NCBI GenBank assembly: GCA_945876185.1
Contig: CAMCMZ010000021.1
Coordinates: 1 to 50,461 of the forward strand
Direction: 5' to 3'
DNA from: Candidatus Kuenenia stuttgartensis
GTDB taxonomy: Bacteria; Planctomycetota; UBA11346
Length of the DNA stretch: 50,461 bases
A program made the translations under genes and the position numbers. Below, in pieces: positions 16,182 through 26,021 of the stretch. Positions within the stretch are counted from its first letter, which is position 1; each line of letters begins with the position of its first letter. Below the pieces are notes generated by a model. That model ran no database searches. It was not told where the DNA came from and saw nothing but the letters and a program-made list of their open reading frames with translations.

Positions 16182-16559
16182 GGATGGTCCTCCGGGGTCA
16201 GGGTGGCTGAGGGTGGCTGAGAGCGGCTGGCTGGCTGGTATCGCACTGGTGGCGACGGTTGACCAATAGGCAGGATCCGTGCCAATATCGGGTCATCGCG
16301 GCGCATTTATTAGCCGATTGAGCCACAGATAATTATGTTGATCGACTTCCGGCACAGGTCGCGGATCTTGGATCACCCCGCATATTCATGTCATAAAGAC
16401 CCAGAAACGCCATTAATTATCCCAATAGACCCGAGGCGCCTTGGCTAAAGGTGCACCGTCGCTGGCGCAGGTGAAGGAAGATCGCTGGAGGACGATCACG
16501 TCGGGCCTCGGTGTCAGGTTGTCCTGGCAACGCCGGACTTTGTCACCGGTATCTCTCCC
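16182..16559. other. 378-bp divergent promoter region (Hsp20 pair / lyase B)
   Basis: No gene seen. It holds the candidate sigma-54 site, a direct repeat of GGGTGGCTGA (16201-16210, 16211-16220) in the Hsp20 leader, and an A/T-rich stretch around 16310-16435, including ATTAATTATCCCAATAG, that is probably the promoter zone of lyase B. Confidence 0.5.
16269..16285 (-). promoter_or_regulatory. Candidate sigma-54 (-24/-12) promoter for the Hsp20 pair
   Basis: On the minus strand the sequence TTGGCACGGATCCTGCC matches the sigma-54 consensus yTGGCACGrnnnyTGCw, with the GG and GC elements at the required spacing and only the last base off. It lies about 90 bp before the first Hsp20 start, leaving room for a normal leader. 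No enhancer-binding activator gene is in the window. Confidence 0.45.
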
Positions 16560-19550
16560 ATGCTCCGAACCGCGATCGCCGTTGGCCTCCTCGTTCTAAC
16601 CACGCAGTTGCGCGGCCAGGATCGCAACCTCGAACTGGTCCTGGACCAAGCCATCGCCGGCGACGCTTTGACCGTCGAACTGAAGGTGCGCCAGGGATCG
16701 CTCGCGCCGGGAACGGTGATGGGCCGTGGCCATGGCCAGGGTCGGCACATCGGAACCATCAGTGGGGTCGTCCAGGACGGAGAACGCCTGAAATGTCATC
16801 TCGATCTGCAGGTGCGACCCGACCTGTGGATCCGTGGCGGCCAGGGCAGTTACGATCTGGAACTGATCATTCCCGCTGAGAGCGCAACCTGCACCGGCAG
16901 CTTCACCGGCCAATACGCCGAGGACGCCAGCCCTCTCGCGTTTGCTCCCCGGCGCGGCCGGGTTCGACTTCCGGATGGCCTGACGTATCAGCCGGCCATT
17001 GATGTGGTCGCGAACCTGGCGGCCGGACAGCTCAAACCCTTGGCGATTCCGACCTGGCTGGTCGTCGGTCCATTCCCCGCCGATCCTGGCCCGATCCCCG
17101 AGGGGGTCCTGGCCCGATTGCCGCAGGGCCCCCTGGCCATCGGTGCTACCACCGGCCGCGTCTTCACCATCCCGATGGTCGAACGCACCGTCCTCTTCAC
17201 CGGATTGGCCGCCCTGAAACCGGATCAGGCCCTCGACCCGGCGCACCAGCCGGCCACGGTGAAGATCGCCAAACCTCAGTCAGTGATCGCGTATACGACC
17301 ATCGAAACACCGGAAGACGGCGTGCTGTACCTGTCCTTCGGTGCCGACTGGTCCACGCGTTGGCATGTGGATGGCCGGGTCGTTTACGACACCCTGAGCA
17401 GCGGCAATCAGGGACCAGCCACCGCGGTGGACACCCATGCCTTCGCCCTGCCGATCACCCGCGGATCGCATGTGCTGGCCGTGCAGGTCGTCAGCGGGTC
17501 GCTGGGCTGGTCGCTGACCAGTCTGGTGGGATTCGCCACCAAGGCGATTCCGGGCCCGTCCACCACCAAGACGATCGGCCTGGCGAAGTCGATGCCCAGC
17601 AAGCCGGTGCAAGGCACCGTGACGGGCCGCCTCACGGATGCCTGGCCCGTCCTGGTGCCGGGCCATATTCCGGTGGCCGCCGGCGAGCATCCGCGGCTGT
17701 GCTTCCGCAAGGCGGATCTGCCCCTGCTGAAAAAACGCGCCGAGACGCCAGAGGGCAAAGCCTTCCTGGATCGTTTCCGTTCGACGCTCGGCTACACCCA
17801 GCACGACCGCGGCAATACCATCTCTTGGCGGGGCATCGGCCTGGGTTTCGCCTGGCAGATGACTGGCGATCGTGCCTTTGCCGATCAGGCCCGCGACCTA
17901 GTTCAGCGCTGCTTCTTTTCTGCGAACGCCCTAAGCGGTGGCCAGGACATCCATTTCGGCCCGCGACTTCAGGGCCTGGCCCTGATCTTCGACCTCTGCT
18001 ACGACGCCTGGGATCCGGCCTTCCGGCAGCAGTGCATCGACGCGATCTGGCTGCGGGTCCAGGAATGCCGCATCGGTGCCTCGAACGGCACCAAGATGGG
18101 CGGCCTCAACATGGCCTATTGGTCGAACCACAACGGCGTGCGTTCATCCGCCATGGGCCTGGGGGCCCTGGCCGTGCTGCGCGAACGCCTGGAAGACGGC
18201 CGCATCCTGGAAGACGACGCCCTGGAGGTGGCCCGCGAGGCGGCTTTTGACTCGGCCGGCTGGCTGCGCGCAGGCTGCGGTGGCGGCGCCTGGTTCTGCG
18301 AAGGCATGCACTACAAAGGCATGACCATGTACCGGGGTCTGTTGCACCTGCTGCATGCCTATCCGCTGGTCCTCGGCGAACGCATCGCCGACGACCGTCT
18401 GGGCCGCTTCCTGATCGCCGGTCATGTCCTGGAAGCCGAACCGGGCCGCCCCTTTGTGGCGGTGCGGAGTTTCGACGGTTGCAGCGACAACTATGACATT
18501 GATGGCGACAACCTGCTGGAACTCATCTGGACCATGGGCTGGTCGGCGGTGCCGCCAGATCTGCAACCGGCGATGAAATGGCTGCACACCCGTTCGGTCG
18601 GCCTGGCTGGCGACAAGACCTTCCGCCTCGATCGCGCCTGCTATGCGCCGTATTTCATGGCCGCGTATCCCTTCGACCTGAAGGAGCAGGAACCGGCTGC
18701 AATCCTGCCCTGGCTCAGCCCGGATCCCGTGAACGGCCATTGGGTGTTCCGGCCGATCTGGAAGGACGACCGGGATGTGCTGCTGACCTGGAACCTGCTG
18801 TCGCATGTGCGGGGATCCAGCCACAACGAAAGAGTGGGGCCGTCGCAGGAATGGCGTCTGTGGGGCCTCGGCCAGCAGTGGCTGGAAGGTCGCGTGCTGC
18901 CAACGGTCACCGGGTACGAGACCGTATCCGAACATCCCCACACCGGCATCCGCTGCCTGAACTGGCGCGAGAAAGGCCGCATCGCCCAGACCGAGTTCGA
19001 TCTTTCCCCAGCCTGGCTGAAACCCATCACCAAGCCACGCGACTCCAAGGCCTCCTGGGATGAGATCGCCCGCCAGGCGGGCGGATTGAAGGCAGTCTTC
19101 GCCCCGGATGTGGCCGGGCCACGAGCCGACCTGGGGATCAGCGGACGACGGTCAGTCGCGGTCGACGCCAGCGGGGCCTGCGGCGCCCCGCTGCTGGTGG
19201 CCTTGATCGAAGAAGTAGATCGGCGCACCGACGGCGATCCCACGGCCAAGCCGGCCGCCTTCACCTGGCGCCTGCCCTTCGTGAAGACGGGGTCCCAGGT
19301 GCAGGTCGACGGTCAACGCTTCACCATCACGCGTGGCACCGCAGTGATTTCCGGCCTGATGCTGGGCGGCAACCTGGCGCCGGACCTGACTGCGACCGTG
19401 ACCGATGGCCGCCTGCTGGTCGTCTTCTGGATCCAGAACGGCCCGGCCACGACGGCCACGGTGACCGGCGAGGGACTCAAGGCCCAGGTCCGGATCGGCG
19501 GTCGCACGGTGGCCTGCGACGGCGGACGCGTGGTCCTTGGCGCGCCGTGA
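16560..19550 (+). CDS. Secreted heparinase/alginate-lyase-like protein (lyase B)
   Basis: A 996-residue protein with a signal peptide (MLRTAIAVGLLVLTTQLRG). Residues ~20-160 are beta-rich. Residues ~180-330 form a module with IPTWLVVGPFPADPGP and DGVLYLSFGADWSTRWHVDG that also occurs at the end of the next gene. The alpha/alpha-toroid starts at GEHPRLCFRKADLPLLKKRA (about 378-397) and contains NMAYWSNHNGVRSSAMGLGA and GGGAWFCEGMHYKGMTMY, with the Asn/His and Tyr residues expected around a polysaccharide-lyase active site. The C-terminal ~300 residues are a beta-sandwich. It points away from lyase A but shares its lead-in motif, so the two are probably diverged duplicates acting on related uronic-acid polymers outside the cytoplasm. 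Catalysis is not proven by sequence. Confidence 0.7.
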   Translation: MLRTAIAVGLLVLTTQLRGQDRNLELVLDQAIAGDALTVELKVRQGSLAPGTVMGRGHGQGRHIGTISGVVQDGERLKCHLDLQVRPDLWIRGGQGSYDLELIIPAESATCTGSFTGQYAEDASPLAFAPRRGRVRLPDGLTYQPAIDVVANLAAGQLKPLAIPTWLVVGPFPADPGPIPEGVLARLPQGPLAIGATTGRVFTIPMVERTVLFTGLAALKPDQALDPAHQPATVKIAKPQSVIAYTTIETPEDGVLYLSFGADWSTRWHVDGRVVYDTLSSGNQGPATAVDTHAFALPITRGSHVLAVQVVSGSLGWSLTSLVGFATKAIPGPSTTKTIGLAKSMPSKPVQGTVTGRLTDAWPVLVPGHIPVAAGEHPRLCFRKADLPLLKKRAETPEGKAFLDRFRSTLGYTQHDRGNTISWRGIGLGFAWQMTGDRAFADQARDLVQRCFFSANALSGGQDIHFGPRLQGLALIFDLCYDAWDPAFRQQCIDAIWLRVQECRIGASNGTKMGGLNMAYWSNHNGVRSSAMGLGALAVLRERLEDGRILEDDALEVAREAAFDSAGWLRAGCGGGAWFCEGMHYKGMTMYRGLLHLLHAYPLVLGERIADDRLGRFLIAGHVLEAEPGRPFVAVRSFDGCSDNYDIDGDNLLELIWTMGWSAVPPDLQPAMKWLHTRSVGLAGDKTFRLDRACYAPYFMAAYPFDLKEQEPAAILPWLSPDPVNGHWVFRPIWKDDRDVLLTWNLLSHVRGSSHNERVGPSQEWRLWGLGQQWLEGRVLPTVTGYETVSEHPHTGIRCLNWREKGRIAQTEFDLSPAWLKPITKPRDSKASWDEIARQAGGLKAVFAPDVAGPRADLGISGRRSVAVDASGACGAPLLVALIEEVDRRTDGDPTAKPAAFTWRLPFVKTGSQVQVDGQRFTITRGTAVISGLMLGGNLAPDLTATVTDGRLLVVFWIQNGPATTATVTGEGLKAQVRIGGRTVACDGGRVVLGAP

Positions 19551-19633
19551 ATGCGTGGGCTGGCTCAGACCGGTGAAACTTGACGTCTGAACGCGATGCC
19601 CCGTAGATGATCGATAATTGCAAGGATGCCCTG

Positions 19634-22600
19634 ATGCGGCTCTTCCCGTTTCTGGCCCTGATCCTCACCGTCAGCCCCGTCCTGGCCGGCGATGCCCTGG
19701 CCCGGGCCCAAGCCGCCGTGGCCCGCTTGGCGGAACTGCGGGCCCAGCGCCTGGCCGCTCTGCCGGCAGACCGGCGCGAACTGCGCCTGACCCTGGCGCA
19801 TGCCGCCGACCGGGACGACTCCGATCTGGTGCTGCGGCAGGTGGCTGGCGTCTGGCAGCCTGGCCAGGCCGTGGTGCCGGGATGGTCGGCTGCGACCATG
19901 AACGACTGGCGCTCCTTTTACCATGGCAACAGCGATGCCCGCAAGGGTATCGAGCATGCCGTCGAAGCGAAAGATCTGCGCTGGGATGCCTCGGGCCTGC
20001 ACGGCGAGGCGGTGGTCACCTACCGCTACGACACCACCCGGGCCGAACGCGAACCGGCCGGAGAGGTCTTGAATTTCTGGGACCGATTCGTGGCCAGCGG
20101 CCACACCCAGCCGCGCCGGGTGATGCACCGGATCGAGGCCGAGATCGTACCCGACGCCTGGTGGGTGGAACTGGTGCTGGAAGACGGCGTGACCTGGCCG
20201 GCCAAACCGCGTCAGGCCACGAAAAAGCCCGGTGACAGCAAGGACGGCGCCAGCAAGGATGCGACACCGCCAGGACCTGAGAAACCAGCCGAACCGTCGC
20301 GTTCGCCGATCGTGGTGCGCCTGCGTCTGCCCTCTTCGCCGACCACGCCGGTGGTGGTGAAGGGTTTCAACGGCGGCTGGCACGAGGCCGATGCCTCCGG
20401 GCTGAACATCGCCAATGACGACATCAGCGGCACCCTCATCGTTTATCTGCACCAGGACGGCTGGATGCCCTGGGGCGGCGGCAAGACCTGGCAGGTGGCC
20501 CCGAGCGGCGTCACCTACCGCATCCAGGCCAACCTGAAGGCCGGCATCATCGCAGGCACCTACGATGCGGCCGGCATCCCAGGCAGTTCCACCGGATCCA
20601 GCCAATCCTTCGGCGTCGAGACCTACACCAATCCGCTGGGCACCTGGAAGGGCCGCATCCTGGGCCGGGCCGGTCACCTGGTGGTCGGCCGGCATGCCAC
20701 CACCGGCGATCTGGGCGAGCGTGCCGGCGCGGTCCTGGGTGCCATTTCCATCGCCGGGGATCTGCCGGCCGTGCCGGTGCCCCCCACCGATGTCCAGACA
20801 ACTGCCGCTGCCGGGGAATCCCTGCTGGCCGATCTCAGGGCCATCGCCCTGGCCTCGATCCATCCCGGCCTGGCCCTGGACCGGGCCCGAGTCCAGACTG
20901 ACCTGGCGCAACACGACTGGACCGGAGCCGACGCCGAAGCGATCGCAACCTGGCTGGAACAGGCCGTGCGCTGGTATGGCCAGACGTCGACCGCTCTGCC
21001 GACGCCGGTCGCCGAACCGGCGGGCGACAGTCCTTCGCTGGGCACGCTCGCGTGTCCGGGCGTTCTTCCCGCCACCGGTTGGCACCACCTCGCCACCTGG
21101 AAGACCACCGCGCTCATCCCGGCCCGCAGCGGCCAGGAACAGGATGCCAGCACGTTCCCCGAGGTGGTGCCGGCCGGCCGGCCCCTGGTGCAGGCCATCG
21201 ACCGGCTCGGCTGCCGGCGGAGCACGCCCTTGGCCATCGCCTGGCGCGAACATCAGGCCCCCAGCCTGACCCTGATGCTGCCTGACAAGGAACAGCCCCT
21301 TCATCCCCGGTACAACGACGCCCTGTATTATGCCGCCAGCACCTTTCGCTTGGACCAGGCCGGGATGGTGCGGCTGAGTGTCGATGCCAGCGACCAGGCC
21401 GTGCTTTTTCTCGATGGCCGGCGGATCTGGGCCATGCCCGAACGCGGCTGGCGCGTCCGGCCGAGCGGACGGCAGGTGTTGACCCTGGATCTGACGGCTG
21501 GTGAGCATCAGGTGCTGGTGCGGGGAACGCACGGACGCCTGGCGCCCTGGTTCCAGCTCGCGTTGTCACGCGAGGCCGCCCAGCCGGGCCTGCCGGTCGG
21601 GAACACGACCCAGGTGGTCGACCCGGCCGGCGATCCTCCGTTGGCCTGGGATCTCGCCCGCGATACCGCCTGGCGGGTGGCGGACCTGGCCGGTTCCACC
21701 CGGCCCCTGGCCGTCGCTGGACTGCTCTACGTCGCCACGCCAGGCCGCCTGCACGCGGTGGATCCCAAGGACGGCACGCAGCGCTGGCAGGCTGATATCG
21801 GTACGCCTCCCGCAAAAGGTGGCAGCGAACTGCCGCGGCCCATCGCCTGGGACACCGAGCTGATCGCCGGCAACCACCGGGACGGGACGGTGGCGCGACT
21901 GGCCGCGGACGGCAGCAAGCGCTGGTCCGCTTCGATCCATCTCGCGGTCGGTGTGCTGCATCGCGTCGGCGACCGTCTCATCGCGGAAGGTCGGCCCCTG
22001 GCGGCTTGGCCGCTGCCCGGCGGCAAGGCCAACGACAACCGCCTGATCGGCGTGGCCGCCCTGGATCCGGCCACCGGCACGGTGACGGGCCGTTGGACGG
22101 TACGCGGCGGCCCTGGTGCCGGTGCCCAAGGTGCCGGCATCCTGGCAGCGACCGGTTTCGATGATCGCCTGACCGCGGTCATCGCCATCCCTGGCCGCAC
22201 GCGCCTGCACGCCACCTACCTGAGTTCCGCCGGGGTGCTGATCGACGTGCTCGATGGCGGCGGCACGCGCACCCTGGAGGTCGACTGGCCGGGCCAGTGG
22301 GACGATGGCCCCTCGCGTGCCGATGGCGGTGTCTTCGCCCGGGCCACCGCGGCCGTCGAAGGGTCTGACCTGATCCTGGCCGCGCAGGCCGGGATCTCGG
22401 CCATCGGCTTCTGGATCGGGCCGGACGGACGTCTGGCCTATTCCCAACGCTGGACTGCCAACGGCCTAACCTCCGGCCATGGCGGCTTTCCGGCCGAGGC
22501 AGCCCTGGATGCCGAACGGGTCTATGCCTGGCAGGTTCTTTCCAGCCACGGCCCGCACTGCCCCGACACCTTCGTGGAATGCACCGCCTATGACCGGACC

Positions 22601-24220
22601 AACGGCCGCATCCTGGCCCGGCAAAACCGCCTGCATCCCGGCCTGGCCCGAGGCGGCAACTCGTGGGTGCAGGCCGGCCGCCTGCATATTGCCGAACCCG
22701 GGGCCGAGGCCTTCGTCAACGTCGCGTCGGGACATGTTTCCATCCTGGCCGCCGATGCCGGCCTGGGCCTGATCGGAGGTGGCGAGCTTGCCCCGCGCTC
22801 GATGGAACCGCTGGCGGTGGGCGATCGCCTCATCGTCCGTTCGCCCAAGGGTCTGTACGCCATCGGCAAGCACCCCGGTCAGCGTCACGCCGCCGCACGC
22901 CTGGTGCTGGACCGCCTCGGCCAGCCCGTCCCGCCCAGCCGGCTGACCGCCTTGAAGGCTTTGGCGAAAATCCCTGCGGGCACCGATCTGCCGGTGACCG
23001 AACTGGTGTCCGGCCTGGCACCGATCCGCTGGCTGGGTCTGGGCCCTCTGGCCAGCATCCCCGAGGATCCCACGCCGCTCCTGCCCGGAAGCGGCCAGCC
23101 CTGGCGACCCCTGGCGCGGCACGAGGCCTGGCGCGATCCGGCAACCTACCGGCGTCAGACCGAGCTTCAGGGCACCGGCGACATCATCCCGCATTACTCG
23201 GCGCATCTGGATCCGGCCGCCTGCGCCGGGCCGGGCGGCAGCGGCCTGTTCTACGCGCTGCTCGACAATGCCTGGGATCGGGTGGTGGTCCCGCGCTTGC
23301 ACGGCCCCGGCCTGACCTTGTGGGTGTCCGGCCACCGGACCGTCCCGGGCGAGGCGCTACGCCTGTCCCCTGGCCTGCATCAGGTGCTGATCCGCGTGGA
23401 TCCCCCCTGGTTCGCCCAGACGGCAGTGGTGCCGGTGCCACCGGTGGAGGTGGCCAAGGGGCTGGCCGATGGTTCCCTGACATCCCTCTGGCCCGGCACC
23501 TGGAAAGTGGCGGGTCCGATCAGCGCCGATGTACCTCCCCTGGATGGCATCCAAATGGCGAAGATGCCGGCGGGGGAATTGTCCATCGGCCAGGCCGTGG
23601 TCCGGGTGCATCCGGTGCCCGATCCCGACCACCGCCTGCGTCTGACCCGGATGGTGGATCTACCACCGGGGGCATCGTTCAACCCCCAGAACCAGCCGGC
23701 CGAAGTCATCATCGGACATCCGGTCAGCGCCTACGCCTTCACCGAGATCACCGCCCCGGCCGATGGCACCCTGTATCTGACCGCCAGCGTCGACTGGCAC
23801 ATGCGCTGGTTCCTCGACGGCAGGCTCATCTATCAGACCCTGGCCGCGGGCAATGGCGGCAGCACGGAGGACTTGGCCCTGCATCCTTTCGCCGCGCCGG
23901 TGCAGGCCGGCAAGCACGTCCTGGCCGTGGAACTCAAACCCGGCAGCAAAGGCTGGCAACTGCGGGCCGACATCGCCTTCAGCGACCGTCCGGTCGAGGC
24001 GCTGAGGTCGATCCAGGTGCCGCCACGCCTGGCGGTGCCACCCCTCGACCTGCGCCTGGATCCGGCCTTTTCCGAGATCCCGCTTGCTTGCGAGCGCATG
24101 GAACTCCTCCGGCGCAAGCTTCGGCCGCTGCGGCGCGTCTTGGCGGCCATGGTCAAGGATCTGCCGGGCACTCCCGAGGCGGTGCAGGCGCAAAGCCTGC
24201 TGGCCGTCCCTGATCCCTGA
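19634..24220 (+). CDS. Giant secreted protein with PQQ-type beta-propeller and a lyase-associated module
   Basis: The ATG at 19634 follows AAGGA and starts a signal peptide (MRLFPFLALILTVSPVLAG); an upstream ATG at 19607 lacks this fit. The ~1528-residue protein has a beta-rich N-terminal half with a lysine-rich linker near residue 205 and a DGRRIWAMPERGWRV segment. At about 690-1090 comes a PQQ/BamB-like propeller with repeats such as GRLHAVDPKDGTQRWQ and IGVAALDPATGTVTGRW. At about 1285-1455 it carries the module shared with lyase B (GTWKVAGPISADVPPLDG and DGTLYLTASVDWHMRWFLDG). It lies 83 bp after lyase B on the same strand. A role in binding or processing the polysaccharide attacked by the lyases is inferred. 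No catalytic signature is recognised. Confidence 0.65.
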   Translation: MRLFPFLALILTVSPVLAGDALARAQAAVARLAELRAQRLAALPADRRELRLTLAHAADRDDSDLVLRQVAGVWQPGQAVVPGWSAATMNDWRSFYHGNSDARKGIEHAVEAKDLRWDASGLHGEAVVTYRYDTTRAEREPAGEVLNFWDRFVASGHTQPRRVMHRIEAEIVPDAWWVELVLEDGVTWPAKPRQATKKPGDSKDGASKDATPPGPEKPAEPSRSPIVVRLRLPSSPTTPVVVKGFNGGWHEADASGLNIANDDISGTLIVYLHQDGWMPWGGGKTWQVAPSGVTYRIQANLKAGIIAGTYDAAGIPGSSTGSSQSFGVETYTNPLGTWKGRILGRAGHLVVGRHATTGDLGERAGAVLGAISIAGDLPAVPVPPTDVQTTAAAGESLLADLRAIALASIHPGLALDRARVQTDLAQHDWTGADAEAIATWLEQAVRWYGQTSTALPTPVAEPAGDSPSLGTLACPGVLPATGWHHLATWKTTALIPARSGQEQDASTFPEVVPAGRPLVQAIDRLGCRRSTPLAIAWREHQAPSLTLMLPDKEQPLHPRYNDALYYAASTFRLDQAGMVRLSVDASDQAVLFLDGRRIWAMPERGWRVRPSGRQVLTLDLTAGEHQVLVRGTHGRLAPWFQLALSREAAQPGLPVGNTTQVVDPAGDPPLAWDLARDTAWRVADLAGSTRPLAVAGLLYVATPGRLHAVDPKDGTQRWQADIGTPPAKGGSELPRPIAWDTELIAGNHRDGTVARLAADGSKRWSASIHLAVGVLHRVGDRLIAEGRPLAAWPLPGGKANDNRLIGVAALDPATGTVTGRWTVRGGPGAGAQGAGILAATGFDDRLTAVIAIPGRTRLHATYLSSAGVLIDVLDGGGTRTLEVDWPGQWDDGPSRADGGVFARATAAVEGSDLILAAQAGISAIGFWIGPDGRLAYSQRWTANGLTSGHGGFPAEAALDAERVYAWQVLSSHGPHCPDTFVECTAYDRTNGRILARQNRLHPGLARGGNSWVQAGRLHIAEPGAEAFVNVASGHVSILAADAGLGLIGGGELAPRSMEPLAVGDRLIVRSPKGLYAIGKHPGQRHAAARLVLDRLGQPVPPSRLTALKALAKIPAGTDLPVTELVSGLAPIRWLGLGPLASIPEDPTPLLPGSGQPWRPLARHEAWRDPATYRRQTELQGTGDIIPHYSAHLDPAACAGPGGSGLFYALLDNAWDRVVVPRLHGPGLTLWVSGHRTVPGEALRLSPGLHQVLIRVDPPWFAQTAVVPVPPVEVAKGLADGSLTSLWPGTWKVAGPISADVPPLDGIQMAKMPAGELSIGQAVVRVHPVPDPDHRLRLTRMVDLPPGASFNPQNQPAEVIIGHPVSAYAFTEITAPADGTLYLTASVDWHMRWFLDGRLIYQTLAAGNGGSTEDLALHPFAAPVQAGKHVLAVELKPGSKGWQLRADIAFSDRPVEALRSIQVPPRLAVPPLDLRLDPAFSEIPLACERMELLRRKLRPLRRVLAAMVKDLPGTPEAVQAQSLLAVPDP

Positions 24221-24222
24221 CT

Positions 24223-24447
24223 TCAACGCGGATTGAACATCGGGCTGGAAGTCACCGCCGCGGAATGCTCGGGCTGGAATGGCCGGTCCCGGAGTTGTTC
24301 GGTCATCGACGGTGAGCGCATGCCCTGGCCCTCGGCGTTCGCGACCCTGGCCTTGGTGCAGCCGGTGCTGATGGACATCGCGGCGAAAGCGAGAACGGAC
24401 AGGACGGCGGCCGTGGCGCGGTGGACGCCTGATAGGGGCAGGAGCAT
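24223..24447 (-). CDS. Small lipoprotein of unknown function
   Basis: A 74-residue protein with a signal sequence ending in a lipobox (SISTGC, lipidated Cys at residue 30), followed by a ~44-residue polar tail (TKARVANAEGQGMRSPSMTE and beyond). Its stop lies 2 bp from the stop of the convergent PQQ-type gene, and it diverges from rimO. Nothing in the mature part is recognisable. The start used gives a somewhat long signal region, and an internal ATG nearer the lipobox is possible. The main support is the lipobox and the position in an otherwise empty gap. Confidence 0.5.
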   Translation of the reverse strand: MLLPLSGVHRATAAVLSVLAFAAMSISTGCTKARVANAEGQGMRSPSMTEQLRDRPFQPEHSAAVTSSPMFNPR

Positions 24448-24625
24448 GCGCGCAGGCTCGGGCGACGGCCGGCGCGTGCCAGGAACACGCCGGCGGATCC
24501 AGACCGGGTGATCCAGACACGATGACCCCCCGCCGGAGGATCCGCCTCGTTCACACCACGCTCACTCCACCTTCCATCCTCGTTCTGACAAACCGCCTTC
24601 CCGATGGACAAACGCCAGGCGGACG

Positions 24626-25936
24626 ATGCGCTGCCGCGCCGTGACCGACCGCCTCGCCGCCCTGATCAGCCTCGGATGCTCGAAGAACCTCGCCGACAGC
24701 GAGGATCTCGTCACCGCGCTGCGCTCGACCGGGTTCGCCCTCACCAAGGAACTCGGCGCAGCCGATCTGGTGCTGGTGAACACCTGTTCGTTCATCGAAG
24801 GCGCAAAGCAGGAATCCATCGACCACATCCTGTCCGCCGCCGAGGGCCGCAAGGACGGCGCCAAGCTGTTCGTCGCCGGCTGCCTGACCGAGCGGTATCT
24901 GGGCGACCTGGCCAAGGAGTTCCCCGAGGTCGACCAGTGGGTGGTGTTCAAGGACTACGACCGCTTCCCGGCCGTCCTGCGCAAGCATTTCCGTGACCTG
25001 CCGCAGCACCGCCTGCGCCACGACCAGCGCAGCCAGCTCACCCCGCCCCATTTCGCGTATCTCAAGATCGCCGAGGGCTGCGACAACACCTGCAATTTCT
25101 GCGCGATTCCGCTCTTTCGCGGCAAGCACAAGTCGCGACCACAGGAACAGCTGGTGGCCCAGGCAAAGGTCTACGCCGAACGCGGCGTGCGCGAGATCAA
25201 TTTGATCTCGCAGCATCTGGATTATTGGGGTCAGGATCTGTACGGCGAACGCCGCCTGCCGGAACTGGTGCGCGCGGTCGCCGCCGCCGCACCTGATGCG
25301 TGGATCCGTCTGCATTACTGCTATCCCAACGATTTCAGCGACGAACTGATCACCGCGATGGCCGAGACGCCGAACGTGGTGCGCTACGTCGACATGCCGA
25401 TCCAGCACGCCAGCGACCGCACCCTGGCGGTGATGGGCCGGCGCACCACCCGCGCGCGCATCGAAGAACGCCTCGCTGCCATCCGCACGGCGATGCCGGA
25501 TGTCGTGCTGCGTTCGACCTTCATCGTCGGCTTCCCCGGCGAACGCGACGACGACTTCGCGGAACTGCTGGATTTCATCGGCAAGCAGAAGCTCGACGCC
25601 GCCGGCTGCTTCACCTATTCGGACGAAGACGGCACCACCGCCTTCAAGATGCCGGACAAGATCCCGGCCGAGGTCGCCCTCGAACGCCAGCGCCGCTTCA
25701 TGACCAAGCAGCAGCGCATCCACCGCGACCGCGCCAAACGCTGGGTCGGGCGCGAACTCGAAGTCCTGGTCGACAGTCAGCGCGACTTCGAGACCTTCAC
25801 CACCCGCCACTACGGCCAGGCGCACGAGGTCGATGGCGCGACGCTGGTTTCAGCCCAGGCGCTGACCATCGGCAGCCGCGTCCGCGTCCGCGTCACCGGC
25901 CGCACGGGGTACGATCTGGTCGCAGAGACGGTGTGA
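24626..25936 (+). CDS. rimO: Ribosomal protein S12 methylthiotransferase RimO
   Basis: A 436-residue radical-SAM methylthiotransferase. The N-terminal cluster domain has the three expected Cys at 18 (LGCSKN), 54 (VNTCSF) and 86 (VAGCLTE). The radical SAM motif is GCDNTCNFCAIPLFRG with Cys 152, 156 and 159. A C-terminal TRAM-like domain follows (LEVLVDSQRDFETFTTRHYG). The LGCSKNLADSE and CxIPxxRG sequences favour RimO over MiaB. The enzyme adds a methylthio group to an Asp of ribosomal protein S12, using two 4Fe-4S clusters that the suf operon in this window could supply. A GTG at 24641 is an alternative start that fits the family N-terminus (MTDRLAALISLGC) slightly better. Confidence 0.93.
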   Translation: MRCRAVTDRLAALISLGCSKNLADSEDLVTALRSTGFALTKELGAADLVLVNTCSFIEGAKQESIDHILSAAEGRKDGAKLFVAGCLTERYLGDLAKEFPEVDQWVVFKDYDRFPAVLRKHFRDLPQHRLRHDQRSQLTPPHFAYLKIAEGCDNTCNFCAIPLFRGKHKSRPQEQLVAQAKVYAERGVREINLISQHLDYWGQDLYGERRLPELVRAVAAAAPDAWIRLHYCYPNDFSDELITAMAETPNVVRYVDMPIQHASDRTLAVMGRRTTRARIEERLAAIRTAMPDVVLRSTFIVGFPGERDDDFAELLDFIGKQKLDAAGCFTYSDEDGTTAFKMPDKIPAEVALERQRRFMTKQQRIHRDRAKRWVGRELEVLVDSQRDFETFTTRHYGQAHEVDGATLVSAQALTIGSRVRVRVTGRTGYDLVAETV

Positions 25937-26021
25937 TCCAGAGCGTTACCTCGAACTCAACACTGCGCTGGCAGTGCTGATGCCGCGTTGGGCCGGTCCC
26001 GACCGCTTAGGTGCAGACTGA

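Noticed and set aside
16182-16559. CIRCE (HrcA) operator for the Hsp20 pair
   Set aside because: The TTAGCACTC-N9-GAGTGCTAA inverted repeat is not present.
19565-21532. Antisense open frame of about 655 codons opposite the PQQ-type gene
   Set aside because: Same reason: it lies opposite a gene with a signal peptide and recognisable domains, and has no ribosome-binding site or motif of its own.
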